Part shown: positions 1 through 8,523 of the stretch, in pieces
Layout: each line of letters begins with the position of its first letter
Numbering within the stretch: the first letter of the stretch is position 1
Origin: Nocardioides sp. Iso805N
GTDB lineage: Bacteria > Actinomycetota > Actinomycetes > Propionibacteriales > Nocardioidaceae
Assembly: GCF_000364605.1 (NCBI RefSeq)
Contig: NZ_KB822578.1
Span: 124,001-188,000 of the forward strand
Direction: 5' to 3'
Length of the DNA: 64,000 nt
The notes under the pieces: generated by a model
The model's input: the letters and a program-made list of their open reading frames with translations, nothing else
What the model was told of the DNA's origin: nothing
Databases searched by the model: none
Made by a program: the position numbers and the translations under genes

Positions 1-14
1 AGTCGCGCTCGCTG

Positions 15-995
15 GTGCGTCCTCTCCTCGTGCTGGCCGTCATCACGGTGCTGGCCGCACTCGTGCCCAGCGTGCTGTCGGAGTCGCGCCAGTCCATCGC
101 CGTACGCGTCCTGATCTTCGCGATCATGGCGCTTGGCTGGAACCTGATGAGTGGCTACGGCGGCATGTTCAGCTTCGGCCACGCGGCCTATTTCGGCATC
201 GGCGCCTACACCGACAGCTATCTCCTGGTGCACCACAACGTGTCGCCTTGGATCTCGTTGTTCATCGGCGCCGCGCTGGCCGCCCTCGTAGCGGTCGTGA
301 CCGGCTACCTGGCCTTCCGCTACAAGCTGCGTGCGGCGTACTTCGCGCTGGCGACCTTCGCCTTCGCCGAGATGCTCCGCCTGCTCGCCACCAACACACA
401 CTGGGTAGGGGGCAGCACCGGTCTGCACGTGCCGCTGCTCACTGCCGACTCGTGGTGGAAGCTGCAGTTCGCCGCCAACGCGCCGCAGTACTACTACATC
501 GGCCTGGCGATGGTCGTCATCTGCGTGCTGATCACGCTGCTCTACCTGCGCTCGCGGTCCGGCATCTACACCGTCGCCATCCGTGACAACGAGGACGCCG
601 CGAACTCGCTCGGCGTCCCGGTGATGCGGGTCAAGCTGACCACGATGGCGCTCTCGGCCGCGATCACCGCCGTCGCGGGCATGTTCTACGCGCAGTACTT
701 CATGTTCGTCGACCCCGACATCGCGTTCGGCCAAGCGCAGTCCGTGCAGGCGATCACGCCCGCCGTCATCGGCGGTGTGGCCACCGTGTGGGGCCCGCTC
801 GTCGGTGCCCTGATCCTGGGCCCGTTGTCGGACCTCACGTCGAGCTGGCTGCGCAACCCGCCGGGCTTCCTGGACTTCCTGGCCGGGCGCAGCGGCCTGG
901 ACGTGATCGTCTATGCGGTGCTGCTCATCGTGATCGTGGTCGCGCTGCCCAAGGGCATCGTCGGCACCGTCAAGCAGTGGTGGAGGAACCGATGA
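15..995 (+). CDS. livM: Branched-chain amino acid type ABC transporter permease (LivM family)
   Basis: Inner-membrane permease of a LIV/HAAT-type ABC importer. The 326-residue product is almost entirely hydrophobic with about eight to ten membrane segments. It carries the family signatures GWNLMSGYGGMFSFGHAAYFGIGAY (split: GWNLMSGYGGM then FSFGHAAYFGIGAY, residues about 41-65) and the EAA-like loop AIRDNEDAANSLGV near residue 190. It overlaps the following ATPase gene by ATGA, so the two are translationally coupled. The GTG start lies 15 bases from the window edge; a start further left is possible. The LivH permease and the periplasmic binding protein would be expected to the left and are not visible, so the substrate cannot be read from this gene. 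Confidence 0.93.
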   Translation: MRPLLVLAVITVLAALVPSVLSESRQSIAVRVLIFAIMALGWNLMSGYGGMFSFGHAAYFGIGAYTDSYLLVHHNVSPWISLFIGAALAALVAVVTGYLAFRYKLRAAYFALATFAFAEMLRLLATNTHWVGGSTGLHVPLLTADSWWKLQFAANAPQYYYIGLAMVVICVLITLLYLRSRSGIYTVAIRDNEDAANSLGVPVMRVKLTTMALSAAITAVAGMFYAQYFMFVDPDIAFGQAQSVQAITPAVIGGVATVWGPLVGALILGPLSDLTSSWLRNPPGFLDFLAGRSGLDVIVYAVLLIVIVVALPKGIVGTVKQWWRNR

Positions 996-1723
996 ACAAC
1001 GTCCTCGAAGTGCGCGACGTCAGCAAGTCGTTCCGGGGCGTGCACGCGCTCAGCGACGTCGAGCTGGACGTCGAGGAGGGCTCGATCCTCGGGGTCATCG
1101 GCCCCAACGGTGCCGGCAAGACGACGTTCTTCAACGTCATCGCCGGCGCGTTGAAGCCTGACACCGGGCGCGTCCACCTGTTCGGCAAGGACATCACCGG
1201 TCATTCGCCGCACCGTGTCGCCCACGCCGGCATGGGCCGGACCTTCCAGCTGATGCGTCCCTTCGGGTCGATGACGGCCCGGGAGAACGTGATCACCGCG
1301 GCGCTCACCCGTGGTGGCAACCACCGTGCTGCAGCCCGCCGCGCGGACGAGGTCATCGAGGCGACCGGCATGGGCACGTGGGCCGACGCCGTCTCCGACT
1401 CGCTGCACACCGCCGCGCTCAAGCGGCTGGAGCTGGCCCGCGTGCTCGCCACCAGCCCGCGGTTGCTGCTCCTGGACGAGGTGCTCGCAGGGCTCGTGCC
1501 CTCCGAACGTGCGCCCGTCGTGGAGCTGCTCGCCGAGCTGCGCGAGAAGGAGGGTCTGACGCTCGTGTTCGTCGAGCACATCATGCAGGCCGTCATGCGC
1601 CTCTCGGACTCGGTCGTCGTCTTCGACCGTGGTCGCATCATCGCCTCGGGGGCCCCCGCCGACGTTGTCGCGGACCCGGTCGTCATCGAGGCCTACCTCG
1701 GACAGGAGTTGCCCGGTGCTTGA
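992..1723 (+). CDS. livG: Branched-chain amino acid type ABC transporter ATP-binding protein (LivG family)
   Basis: Cytoplasmic ATPase of 243 residues that powers the LIV-type importer. Visible motifs are Walker A GPNGAGKTT (about residues 37-45), the LivG-typical GMGRTFQLMRPFGSMTARENV stretch (FQ..RPF..MT..ENV), Walker B LLLLDEVLAGL and the switch histidine in VFVEHIM. The ATG was chosen because it overlaps the livM stop (ATGA). The signature region reads SLHTAALKRLELAR, so the usual LSGG is degenerate (LHTA), although the rest of the helix is normal. It overlaps the next gene by 8 bases. The family assignment is clear; which compound is transported is not. Confidence 0.93.
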   Translation: MNNVLEVRDVSKSFRGVHALSDVELDVEEGSILGVIGPNGAGKTTFFNVIAGALKPDTGRVHLFGKDITGHSPHRVAHAGMGRTFQLMRPFGSMTARENVITAALTRGGNHRAAARRADEVIEATGMGTWADAVSDSLHTAALKRLELARVLATSPRLLLLDEVLAGLVPSERAPVVELLAELREKEGLTLVFVEHIMQAVMRLSDSVVVFDRGRIIASGAPADVVADPVVIEAYLGQELPGA

Positions 1724-2417
1724 GCTCGACAACATCGCCGCCGGCTACGGCAAGCTGCAGATCCTGCACGAGCTGAGCATCCACGTCCGACCTGGCGAGC
1801 TCGTCTCCGTGGTCGGGGCGAACGGCGCGGGGAAGACCACGACGCTGAGGGTGATCAGCGGCCTGATCGGCACGATGGGGGGCCAGGTCCGCTACGACGG
1901 CGAGGTCATCACCGGCCTGCGTGCCCACCAGCTGGTCAAGCGCGGGATCGTGCAGGTTTCGGAGGATCGCGACCTCTTCGGCCCGATGACGGTCGAGGAG
2001 AACCTGGTGCTGGGCGCCTGGACCCGCCGCAAGGCAGCGATCAACGAGGAGCTCGAGCGCATCTTCGAGCTGTTCCCGATCCTGCTCGAGCGGCGCCGCC
2101 AGGCGGCGCAGACCATGAGCGGCGGTCAGCAGCAGATGCTGGCCATCGGCCGGGCCCTGATGGCCAAGCCGAAGGTGCTCATGCTCGACGAGCCTTCGAC
2201 CGGTCTGTCGCCGAAGATGACCTGGGACGTGCTCAACGCCGCCTCGGCCATCCGCGACTCCGGCGTCTCGGTCCTCCTCGTGGAGCAGAACGCCGCCCAG
2301 GCCCTCGCGATCTCCGACCGTGCCTATGTGCTCGAGAGCGGCAGCGTGGTCCTGGAGGGCCCGGGCCGCGAGCTCGCCGGTGACGAGCGGGTCAAGAAGG
2401 CCTACCTCGGCCTGTGA
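1716..2417 (+). CDS. livF: Branched-chain amino acid type ABC transporter ATP-binding protein (LivF family)
   Basis: Second ATPase (233 residues) of the same importer, pairing with LivG. It has Walker A GANGAGKTTTLR, the LivF-type Q-loop region GIVQVSEDRDLFGPMTVEENL, a full signature MSGGQQQMLAIGRALM, Walker B VLMLDEPSTGL and the H-loop position occupied by Q in LLVEQNA, which is normal for LivF. GTG at 1716 is used because it overlaps the livG end by 8 bases and starts the conserved LELDNIAAGYGK. The gene ends 14 bases before the first MmgE/PrpD gene, which places importer and enzymes in one transcript. Confidence 0.94.
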   Translation: MLELDNIAAGYGKLQILHELSIHVRPGELVSVVGANGAGKTTTLRVISGLIGTMGGQVRYDGEVITGLRAHQLVKRGIVQVSEDRDLFGPMTVEENLVLGAWTRRKAAINEELERIFELFPILLERRRQAAQTMSGGQQQMLAIGRALMAKPKVLMLDEPSTGLSPKMTWDVLNAASAIRDSGVSVLLVEQNAAQALAISDRAYVLESGSVVLEGPGRELAGDERVKKAYLGL

Positions 2418-2431
2418 TGGGAGAGACGCAG

Positions 2432-3817
2432 ATGACCGACACCAGCACGACGCAGGAGGCGGGTCTCGCACCCGCACAGCAGGCGGCGCTCGACGCCCTG
2501 GGCGAGCTGTCGGCCTGGGCGACCGGGCTGACCTGGGACGCCGTCCCCGACGCCGTCCGCGAGCGGCTGCGGCTGATCCTGGTCGACACCTTCGGCGTGA
2601 CACTGATCGGTGCGCGGCTCCCCGAGCGTGGACCGCTCGTCGAGGCATGGGCCCTCAGCGAGGGGCCGGTCCCCGTGATCGGCGTCGGCGTCAGCACGAC
2701 CACCGAGGCCGCGGCGTGGCTCAACGCCACCGCTTTGGTCAGCCTGGAGATGGACGAGGGCAACAAGTACGCCGCCGGCCACCCCGCAGCCCATGGCTTC
2801 CCAGCCGTGCTGGCGCTCGCGGCGGCGCTGGACGCCGACGGTCCCACGACCGCCACCGCCCTCCTGGTCGCCTACGAGGTGGCCGCCCGATACGGCCGCG
2901 CCAGCCGCGGCAATCCCGGCCTGCACCCGCACGGCAACTGGGGGATCACCGGGGCCGCTGCTGGCTGCGCTCATCTGCTGGGCCTGGGCGCGGACGGTCT
3001 GGCCGCAGCCATCGACACGGCGAGCGGGATGCCGATCGCCGGGCACTTCTCGGCCGCCATCGACGGCAATCCCGTGCGCAACGAGTGGATCGGGGCGGGC
3101 AACGTCGCCGGCCTGGCCGCCGCCCGGCTGGCCAAGGCCGGCATGGCGAACGCGACCGGCATCGCCGCGCACAGCCTCGGCGGCCTGCTCGGCTCCTTCG
3201 AGCCGGCCGCGCTGGTCGAGGACCTCGGCGAGCGCTGGGACATCCTGCTCGGCTACTTCAAGCGACACGCCTCCTGCGCGTTCACCCACCCCAGCGCCGA
3301 CGCGACCCTGGTGCTGCGCGAGCAGCTGGCCGCCGACGGGCTGAGCGCTGCCGACGTCACCGCCGCGCGGATCACTACCTACACGATGGCGGCGGCGCTG
3401 GACCGGCCGCACTGGAACAACCGGCTGGCCGCGATGTTCTCCATCCCCTACGTCGTGACCACCGCCCTGCTGCACGGCCGGGTGGCGCCGGACGGCTACA
3501 CCGCCTCGCACGAGGAGGCGTTCCGTTCCCTCGCCGAGCGGGTGACGGTCTGCGCCGGCGCCGAGTTCGACGCCCGCCTGCCCGACGCCCGCGGCGCGTC
3601 GGTCGAGCTGACCCTGACCGACGGCCGGGTGCTTCGGCACGAGGTCGCCAACCCCATCGGCGACGTGGCGACGGAGCCCTTCGACGAGGAGCGCACCAAG
3701 GCACTGCTCCTCGACCTGCTGGGAGACGCCGAGGCTCTCGACCGGGTGGTTGCCGCCGCCGACGCGCTTCCGCAGGCGGCCGGCGTTCGCGACGTGCTGC
3801 GCACCCTGCAGTCCTGA
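2432..3817 (+). CDS. MmgE/PrpD family protein
   Basis: 461-residue member of the MmgE/PrpD fold, known for 2-methylcitrate dehydratase (PrpD), aconitate decarboxylase and iminodisuccinate epimerase. Family hallmarks include DTFGVTLIGAR, LVSLEMDEGNKYAAGHPAAHGFPAVLALA (EMDEGN..HPA..GFPA), LHPHGNWG, VRNEWIGAGNVAGLAAARL and YFKRHASCAFTHPSADA (K.ASCAF.HP). The start at 2432 is preferred over GTG 2414 because GGGAGAG lies 6 bases upstream. The first product downstream of the transporter ATPases, it probably eliminates water or epimerises a hydroxy or imino acid. Substrate is unknown; no methylcitrate synthase or methylisocitrate lyase lies nearby, so classical propionate metabolism is unlikely. Confidence 0.88.
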   Translation: MTDTSTTQEAGLAPAQQAALDALGELSAWATGLTWDAVPDAVRERLRLILVDTFGVTLIGARLPERGPLVEAWALSEGPVPVIGVGVSTTTEAAAWLNATALVSLEMDEGNKYAAGHPAAHGFPAVLALAAALDADGPTTATALLVAYEVAARYGRASRGNPGLHPHGNWGITGAAAGCAHLLGLGADGLAAAIDTASGMPIAGHFSAAIDGNPVRNEWIGAGNVAGLAAARLAKAGMANATGIAAHSLGGLLGSFEPAALVEDLGERWDILLGYFKRHASCAFTHPSADATLVLREQLAADGLSAADVTAARITTYTMAAALDRPHWNNRLAAMFSIPYVVTTALLHGRVAPDGYTASHEEAFRSLAERVTVCAGAEFDARLPDARGASVELTLTDGRVLRHEVANPIGDVATEPFDEERTKALLLDLLGDAEALDRVVAAADALPQAAGVRDVLRTLQS

Positions 3818-3843
3818 TCTTCCACAACCCGAACGGAGTCCCC

Positions 3844-4476
3844 ATGCGCATCTTCGCGAGCACGCCGCTCTACGTCGGCACCGAGGAGCTGGCCCGCCGC
3901 CAGCAGCGTTACGACCAGATCAGCCCCGAGGGCGTGACGATCGAGCTGCACGACCTGCCCGCCGAAGCCCCCAGACAGCTCAACAACGCCGAGGACATCG
4001 CGCGCTCGGAGGAGTTCGTGCACGCCGCGCTCGCCGCGGCGCCGGACGGCTTCGACGTGCTGCTGGCCGACTGTGTGCTCGACCCGGCGGTCGGGCGCCT
4101 CCAGGACGAGCTGGACCGGCCGGTCATCGGCATCTTGCGGATGAACCTCGCCTACTGCGCGGCCGTCGGCGTACCGATGGGCGCGGTGGTGCGCAACGAG
4201 GCGATCGCCGCCGAGATGCATCGTGTCGCCAAGTCGTACGGCTGGTCTCGGTGGCTCACCGACGTGGAGGTCCTGGACCTGTCCTTCGACGCCATCAGCG
4301 AGGGCACCGCCTGGCAGGAGCAGCTCGACGCTGCGGCCGTGCGGGTCTCGACCAAGGGGGTCCGGTCGCTGTTCAACGGCTGCTCGGCCGTCGACGTCGA
4401 CCCCGACCATCCCAGCGTGGTCCCTGTCTTCGACCCGGTCATCCGTGCCCTCGAGCTGGCGGCGGTGGGTCGATGA
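3844..4476 (+). CDS. Aspartate/glutamate/hydantoin racemase family protein
   Basis: 210-residue cytoplasmic enzyme of the Asp/Glu racemase superfamily (hydantoin and allantoin racemases, maleate isomerase). Both catalytic cysteines are present in family context: LLADCVLDPAV near residue 80 and LFNGCSAVDV near residue 178. The N-terminus MRIFASTPLYVGT fits the first strand of the fold. A GGAG ribosome binding site precedes the ATG, and the gene overlaps the next one by ATGA. The enzyme probably inverts a carbon alpha to a carboxylate, so the imported compound or an intermediate is likely to occur as two enantiomers. The exact substrate is not visible. Confidence 0.85.
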   Translation: MRIFASTPLYVGTEELARRQQRYDQISPEGVTIELHDLPAEAPRQLNNAEDIARSEEFVHAALAAAPDGFDVLLADCVLDPAVGRLQDELDRPVIGILRMNLAYCAAVGVPMGAVVRNEAIAAEMHRVAKSYGWSRWLTDVEVLDLSFDAISEGTAWQEQLDAAAVRVSTKGVRSLFNGCSAVDVDPDHPSVVPVFDPVIRALELAAVGR

Positions 4477-5861
4477 GCGAGCACGGACCCGACCTCGTCG
4501 TCGCCGGCGCCGGCGGCGGCCTCATCGCCGCCCTGCGCGCCGCCCAGCTCGGCCTCGACGTGCTGGTCGTGGAGGCCAGCGAGCACTTCCTGCGCGGCAA
4601 CAACACCTCGATGTGCACGGCGATGGTGCCGGGCGTGAACAGCCGCTTCCAGCGCGAGCAGGGCATCGAGGACTCCGTCGACCTCTTCGCCGGCGACGTC
4701 GAGCGCAAGACCAAGGGCACCGGCGACCAGCGCCTCGCGCGCGCGCTGGCCGGTGTCAGCGGCGAGCTCGTCGAGTGGATGGCCGACGAGGTCGGGCTCG
4801 AGATGTCGGTGATGACGGACATGCACTACCCCGGCCACTCGGTCGACCGGTGCCACACCATCCCCGAGCGCCACGGCACCGCGCTCATCGACCACCTCGC
4901 CCGCAAGGCGCGCAGTCACCCGAACATCGACATCCTCCTGCCGGCCCGGCTGACTGACGTCGAGCTCGACGCCGACGGCCGTGTCTGCGCCGCCGTCGTC
5001 ACCGATCCGAGTGGCAACGAGGAGCGGATCGAGACCTCTGCGGTGCTCCTCGCCACCAACGGGTACGGCGCCGACAAGGCACTCGTGGCCGAGTACATGC
5101 CCGAGATCGCCGCTGCGATCTACCACGGGAGTGAGACCTCGCGTGGCGACGCGCTCCGGATCGGCGAGAAGCTGGGCGCCGCGACGGCCTTCCTCGACGC
5201 CTACCAGGGCCACGGCGCCCTCGCCGCCAAGGGCGCGACCCTGCTGGGCTGGGCGACGATCATGCACGGAGCGATCATGCTCGACACGACCGGCCATCGC
5301 TTCGCCAAGGAGACCAGCGGCTACTCCGAGTTCGGGCACTACCTGGCCGGGCGCCCCGGCGCGACCGGCTGGGTGGTCTACGACCGCCGGGTCCACGACC
5401 TGTGCGAGCCGTTCACCGACTTCCGTCAGACCGTCGAGTCGGGTGCCGAGGTATGGGCTGAGGACGCCGCCAGCCTCGCCGCCGTTACCGGGCTCCCGGA
5501 GGACGCCGTCGTCGAGGAGCTCGCCGAGTCCGCCCGCGCGGCCCGCGGCGAGATCGAGGATCGCTTCGGCCGGGAGTACGAGGCGCCCCTGGAGCCTCCG
5601 TACGCCGCCGTCCGCGTCGTACCCGCCCTCTTCCACACCCAGGGCGGTCTGGTCGTCGACGGCTCTGCGCGCGTGGTCGACGCCGACGACCGGCCGATCC
5701 CGGGCCTCTACGCCTCGGGTGGAGCCGCTGCCGGCATCTCCGGCCACGGTGCCGGCGGCTACCTGGCCGGCAACGGCCTGCTGCCGGCGTTCGGCCTCGC
5801 CTACCTGGCCGCAACGGCCGTCGCCGAGACCCTCGACGCGGCCGGCGCCGGCGCGTCGTGA
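4473..5861 (+). CDS. FAD-dependent oxidoreductase (fumarate reductase/3-ketosteroid dehydrogenase fold)
   Basis: 462-residue flavoprotein. An N-terminal dinucleotide-binding motif VVAGAGGGLIAALRAAQLG binds FAD; the middle carries a capping domain, and the C-terminal GLYASGGAAAGISGHGAGGYLAGNG motif (GLYASG...GYLAGNG) is the family's second FAD contact. The domain order is that of fumarate reductase FrdA, KstD and similar 2-enoate-forming or -reducing enzymes. It overlaps both neighbours by four bases. In this operon it most likely reduces or introduces a double bond next to a carboxylate. No steroid-degradation genes lie nearby, so a steroid role is not supported. Confidence 0.85.
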   Translation: MSEHGPDLVVAGAGGGLIAALRAAQLGLDVLVVEASEHFLRGNNTSMCTAMVPGVNSRFQREQGIEDSVDLFAGDVERKTKGTGDQRLARALAGVSGELVEWMADEVGLEMSVMTDMHYPGHSVDRCHTIPERHGTALIDHLARKARSHPNIDILLPARLTDVELDADGRVCAAVVTDPSGNEERIETSAVLLATNGYGADKALVAEYMPEIAAAIYHGSETSRGDALRIGEKLGAATAFLDAYQGHGALAAKGATLLGWATIMHGAIMLDTTGHRFAKETSGYSEFGHYLAGRPGATGWVVYDRRVHDLCEPFTDFRQTVESGAEVWAEDAASLAAVTGLPEDAVVEELAESARAARGEIEDRFGREYEAPLEPPYAAVRVVPALFHTQGGLVVDGSARVVDADDRPIPGLYASGGAAAGISGHGAGGYLAGNGLLPAFGLAYLAATAVAETLDAAGAGAS

Positions 5862-6376
5862 CCACCGGTGACGAGCGAACACGGGCTCTGCGCTTCGTGC
5901 GCGAGGACGCCGGGTTCGCTCGGGTGCTGACGTCCGACGCGGCCGGCCACCTGGTCGGGCGCACCGCCAGCGCGTTCCTGAACGACGATTGGACGGTCGA
6001 CACGGTGCAGCGTGCCATGCACCGCCGCGTCAAGCAGCTCGAGCGCGACGGGCGCGTGCTGGTCATGTGGAGCGGCGAGCCAGCGGCCGACTCGGTCAAC
6101 GACTCGCCGTCGACCTTCGACCTCGGGCTGACCATCCCACGCGTGGTGTTCGTGCGCGGCGTCGCGCGACCGCTGGACGCCGATGCGACGTGGGAGGTCT
6201 ATCACCGGCACAGCGAGCGGCTGCGCGCGGCGGGCCACACCAAGGCACCGGTGCGTGACCGCGCCGACATCGACGAGAACTTCGCCGGTGTGCGCATCGA
6301 GCCGCGCTGGATCCGCCTGGAGGGCTTCGGCCGGGGCGCCGAGAGCTTCACCTGGACCATCCGACCGAGCAGCTGA
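5858..6376 (+). CDS. Pyridoxamine 5'-phosphate oxidase-like split-barrel protein
   Basis: 172 residues resembling the FMN/F420-binding split beta-barrel group that includes PNPOx and F420-dependent reductases. Supporting stretches are FARVLTSDAAGHLVGRTASAFLNDDWTVD at the start of the barrel (FARVLTSDAAGHLVGR, then FLNDDWTVD), RDRADIDENFAGVRIEPRWIRLEGFG near the C-terminus, and alternating strands throughout. The GTG start overlaps the previous stop (GTGA). It probably binds a flavin or deazaflavin and takes part in a redox step of the operon. A binding or scavenging role is equally possible, as the family assignment is by pattern only. Confidence 0.6.
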   Translation: MTTGDERTRALRFVREDAGFARVLTSDAAGHLVGRTASAFLNDDWTVDTVQRAMHRRVKQLERDGRVLVMWSGEPAADSVNDSPSTFDLGLTIPRVVFVRGVARPLDADATWEVYHRHSERLRAAGHTKAPVRDRADIDENFAGVRIEPRWIRLEGFGRGAESFTWTIRPSS

Positions 6377-6417
6377 GCGACCACCCGCTCAGGCACCCAC
6401 AGCAAGGAGACCCGCAC

Positions 6418-6777
6418 GTGATCAAGGCGATTCTGGGCTACGACATCGTCGAGGGCGTCAGCGCGGAGGAGTACGAGCGCTGGCTCTTCGAGATCCACGC
6501 CCCCGACCTGCTGGCCAACCCGAACCTCGACCGCATCGTGTTCAACAAGGTGCTGCGGCCGGTCACCACCGCGTCTGGTGGGACGGCCGAGGTGCCGCCG
6601 AGCCAGCTCTTCTACCGCATCGCGGAGATGCACTTCCGGGACGAGGCCGCCTACGAGGCCTACCGCGCGTGGTTCACTGACAACCCGCTCCCGGCCGAGC
6701 GCGGCCCGGGCGGCCGCACGGCCTTCAAGTTCTACCTGATCACCGAGAGCGTCACGGTAGAGCGGTCGCCCGCGTGA
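6418..6777 (+). CDS. EthD-like dimeric alpha-beta barrel protein
   Basis: 119 residues beginning MIKAILGYDIVEGVSAEEYERWLFEIHAPDLLANP (the IHAP..L stretch is typical of EthD-like ferredoxin-fold proteins), followed by LFYRIAEMHFRDEAAYEAYRAWF. Members form small dimeric barrels and act as accessory catabolic proteins, decarboxylases or monooxygenases. AAGGAG lies 8 bases before the GTG. The gene overlaps the next one by GTGA, so it is part of the same operon. Catalytic residues are not recognisable, and its exact role is unknown. Confidence 0.65.
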   Translation: MIKAILGYDIVEGVSAEEYERWLFEIHAPDLLANPNLDRIVFNKVLRPVTTASGGTAEVPPSQLFYRIAEMHFRDEAAYEAYRAWFTDNPLPAERGPGGRTAFKFYLITESVTVERSPA

Positions 6778-7532
6778 CCGCTGCGGCCGGCACCCTCAGC
6801 GCACCAGCCCCCGAGGTCACCGCGGAACTGGCGGAGGCGGCGCTGGCTGCCTACCGAAAGCCCGCCGTCCCTCGGTACACGGACGTCGACGCGCTCACCG
6901 GGTTCGCGCGCGAGCCGGTCGACGCCGGACTGCAGAGGTGGGCCCAGCAGATCGCCACGCCGGAGGGGTTTCCGCTGATCGGCACCGGACTGCACGCTCC
7001 GACGTACCCAGCGCTGCTGTGGAACGGCGCGCGCTTGGACGCGGCTGCTCCGGACGTGAGCTGGGCGCCGTTGCTTGCTGCGCTCGCGGCGGCTCCCGAC
7101 AACGACCAGGGACTCGGCCGACTCTTCCGCGCGCTCCAAGCCGCTGAGACGGTCCGGCAGGACGCGGCACGACTGCTCGTCGGAGCGACGATGCCCATCG
7201 CTTGGCCGACCCTGTCGACGCTCGCGTCGGCGACCGCGGCGCAGCTGATGGGTCCGCACGAGGGGGAGGGGCTGGTGCGGGTCCTGGACCTGGCCGCCAG
7301 CCTCACCGTGCTCACGACGGGTGATCGTCGCAGCGTTGCCTCCGGACTGTGGACCGGGCACGGCGCCGCGTCCGGCTGGCTCGCCGCCCGGCTCCCCGAG
7401 GGTGCTGTCTCGCCGATGGCGGGCAGTGTCGTCCACACGCTCTCCGCCGCGGCCGGCCGCCCCCTCGCCGCCTCAGATGGAGTTGAGCCCGGCCTCCGCT
7501 CCGTCGCCGACCTGCTCGCCCGGCTGCGGTGA
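6774..7532 (+). CDS. Uncharacterised protein with weak MmgE/PrpD-like features
   Basis: 252-residue protein without a family I can name with confidence. It is helical and alanine-rich. The stretch VASGLWTGHGAASGWLAARL (about residues 187-206) resembles the (I/V)RN.W.G.ANAAG..AA.L segment of MmgE/PrpD proteins, and GTGLHAPTYPALLWNGARLDAAA resembles the region before the family's active site. It is about half the length of the two full MmgE/PrpD proteins in the operon and lacks their LHPHG and ASCAFTHP motifs. It may be a degenerate or accessory relative. Overlaps on both sides (GTGA) show that it is translated with the operon. Confidence 0.55.
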   Translation: MTAAAGTLSAPAPEVTAELAEAALAAYRKPAVPRYTDVDALTGFAREPVDAGLQRWAQQIATPEGFPLIGTGLHAPTYPALLWNGARLDAAAPDVSWAPLLAALAAAPDNDQGLGRLFRALQAAETVRQDAARLLVGATMPIAWPTLSTLASATAAQLMGPHEGEGLVRVLDLAASLTVLTTGDRRSVASGLWTGHGAASGWLAARLPEGAVSPMAGSVVHTLSAAAGRPLAASDGVEPGLRSVADLLARLR

Positions 7533-8515
7533 GCGTCGAGCGGCAGGGCCCACGCATCCTGCTCAACCTGGCACGCCCGCGCGGCGTCCAGGCCCCGGTC
7601 GCTGCCGCGGAGGCTGCCGTGGTGGCAGGTGTCGACGGCGTGGGATTCGCCGACAGCCCACGGATGTTCCCGGACCCGTTCCTGACGGCCGCCCGCGTGC
7701 TGAGCGCCACCGGCGCCACGGTCTGCGGGCCGTGCGTCCTCGGTCTCGGGCTGCACCACCCTGCGGTCGTCGCGCAGGCGCTGGCGACCCTGGCCGAGCA
7801 GCACCCGGGCCGGACCATGCTGGCGGTCGCCCGCGGCGAGAGCTCGCTGGCCAACGAGGACCTACCCGTGCCTTCGCTAGCGGCGTACCGATCCTCCTTG
7901 GAGCGGCTGCGCGCGCGCCTCGACGAGCTCGAGCCGTACGTCCCCGGCGGGCTCGGGCCGGTGATCGGCGCAGCCTCCGGGCCCCGGACGATCGCCGTCA
8001 ACGCCGGCACGCTGGGCGGTGTGCTGCTCGACGTGGGGGCCGAGCCGACGATCATCGCCCGCGCGGTGGAGGTGGCGCGGACCGCCGCGCCCGAGGTGCG
8101 GTGCTGGCTCTTCGTCCGGGCCGTCGTGACCGAGACCGAGGAGGAGGCCACCGCCGCGGCAGTCCCGATCCTCGGATCCTGCGCGACCCGGCTGCTGCGC
8201 TCGCCGCAGTGGTACGACGTGGCGCCCGAGCAGATGACTCGCGTCGGCGCGGTCGCAGCGGCGCACGACTACCGCCGTCACGGCACCGCCGAGGCGTCGG
8301 GTGAACGCGCGACCGACGCCGGGATCGACGCGCTCATCCGCGACCGTTTCGTGCTCACCGGCAGCGGGGACGAGATCATTCGGCGGCTGCGGCCGCTCGC
8401 GACGCTCGGCATCGAGGGCATCGTCCTGGCCGGTGCCACCGCCGGCATCGAACAGCGGCTCGCGCCGACAGCCGCCGCCGTCCGCGCCGGCTTCGCTCCG
8501 TCCACCACGATCTGA
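7529..8515 (+). CDS. LLM class flavin/F420-dependent oxidoreductase
   Basis: 328-residue luciferase-like TIM-barrel enzyme. Typical pieces are GVDGVGFADSPRMFPDPFLTAARVLSATG (GFADSPRMFPDPF), VLGLGLHHPAVVAQALATL, and MLAVARGESSLANEDLP, which corresponds to the family's LGVGRGDS loop. Members use FMNH2 or coenzyme F420, the latter being common in actinobacteria. It probably performs an oxygenation or hydride transfer on the operon's substrate. The GTG overlaps the preceding stop, and the gene ends 8 bases before the second MmgE/PrpD gene. Which cofactor is used cannot be settled by eye. Confidence 0.82.
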   Translation: MSVERQGPRILLNLARPRGVQAPVAAAEAAVVAGVDGVGFADSPRMFPDPFLTAARVLSATGATVCGPCVLGLGLHHPAVVAQALATLAEQHPGRTMLAVARGESSLANEDLPVPSLAAYRSSLERLRARLDELEPYVPGGLGPVIGAASGPRTIAVNAGTLGGVLLDVGAEPTIIARAVEVARTAAPEVRCWLFVRAVVTETEEEATAAAVPILGSCATRLLRSPQWYDVAPEQMTRVGAVAAAHDYRRHGTAEASGERATDAGIDALIRDRFVLTGSGDEIIRRLRPLATLGIEGIVLAGATAGIEQRLAPTAAAVRAGFAPSTTI

Positions 8516-8523
8516 GGACGCAC

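Noticed and set aside
4473..5861. Steroid delta-1 dehydrogenase as function of the flavoprotein
   Set aside because: Same fold, but no steroid-degradation genes nearby and the operon content points to carboxylic acids.
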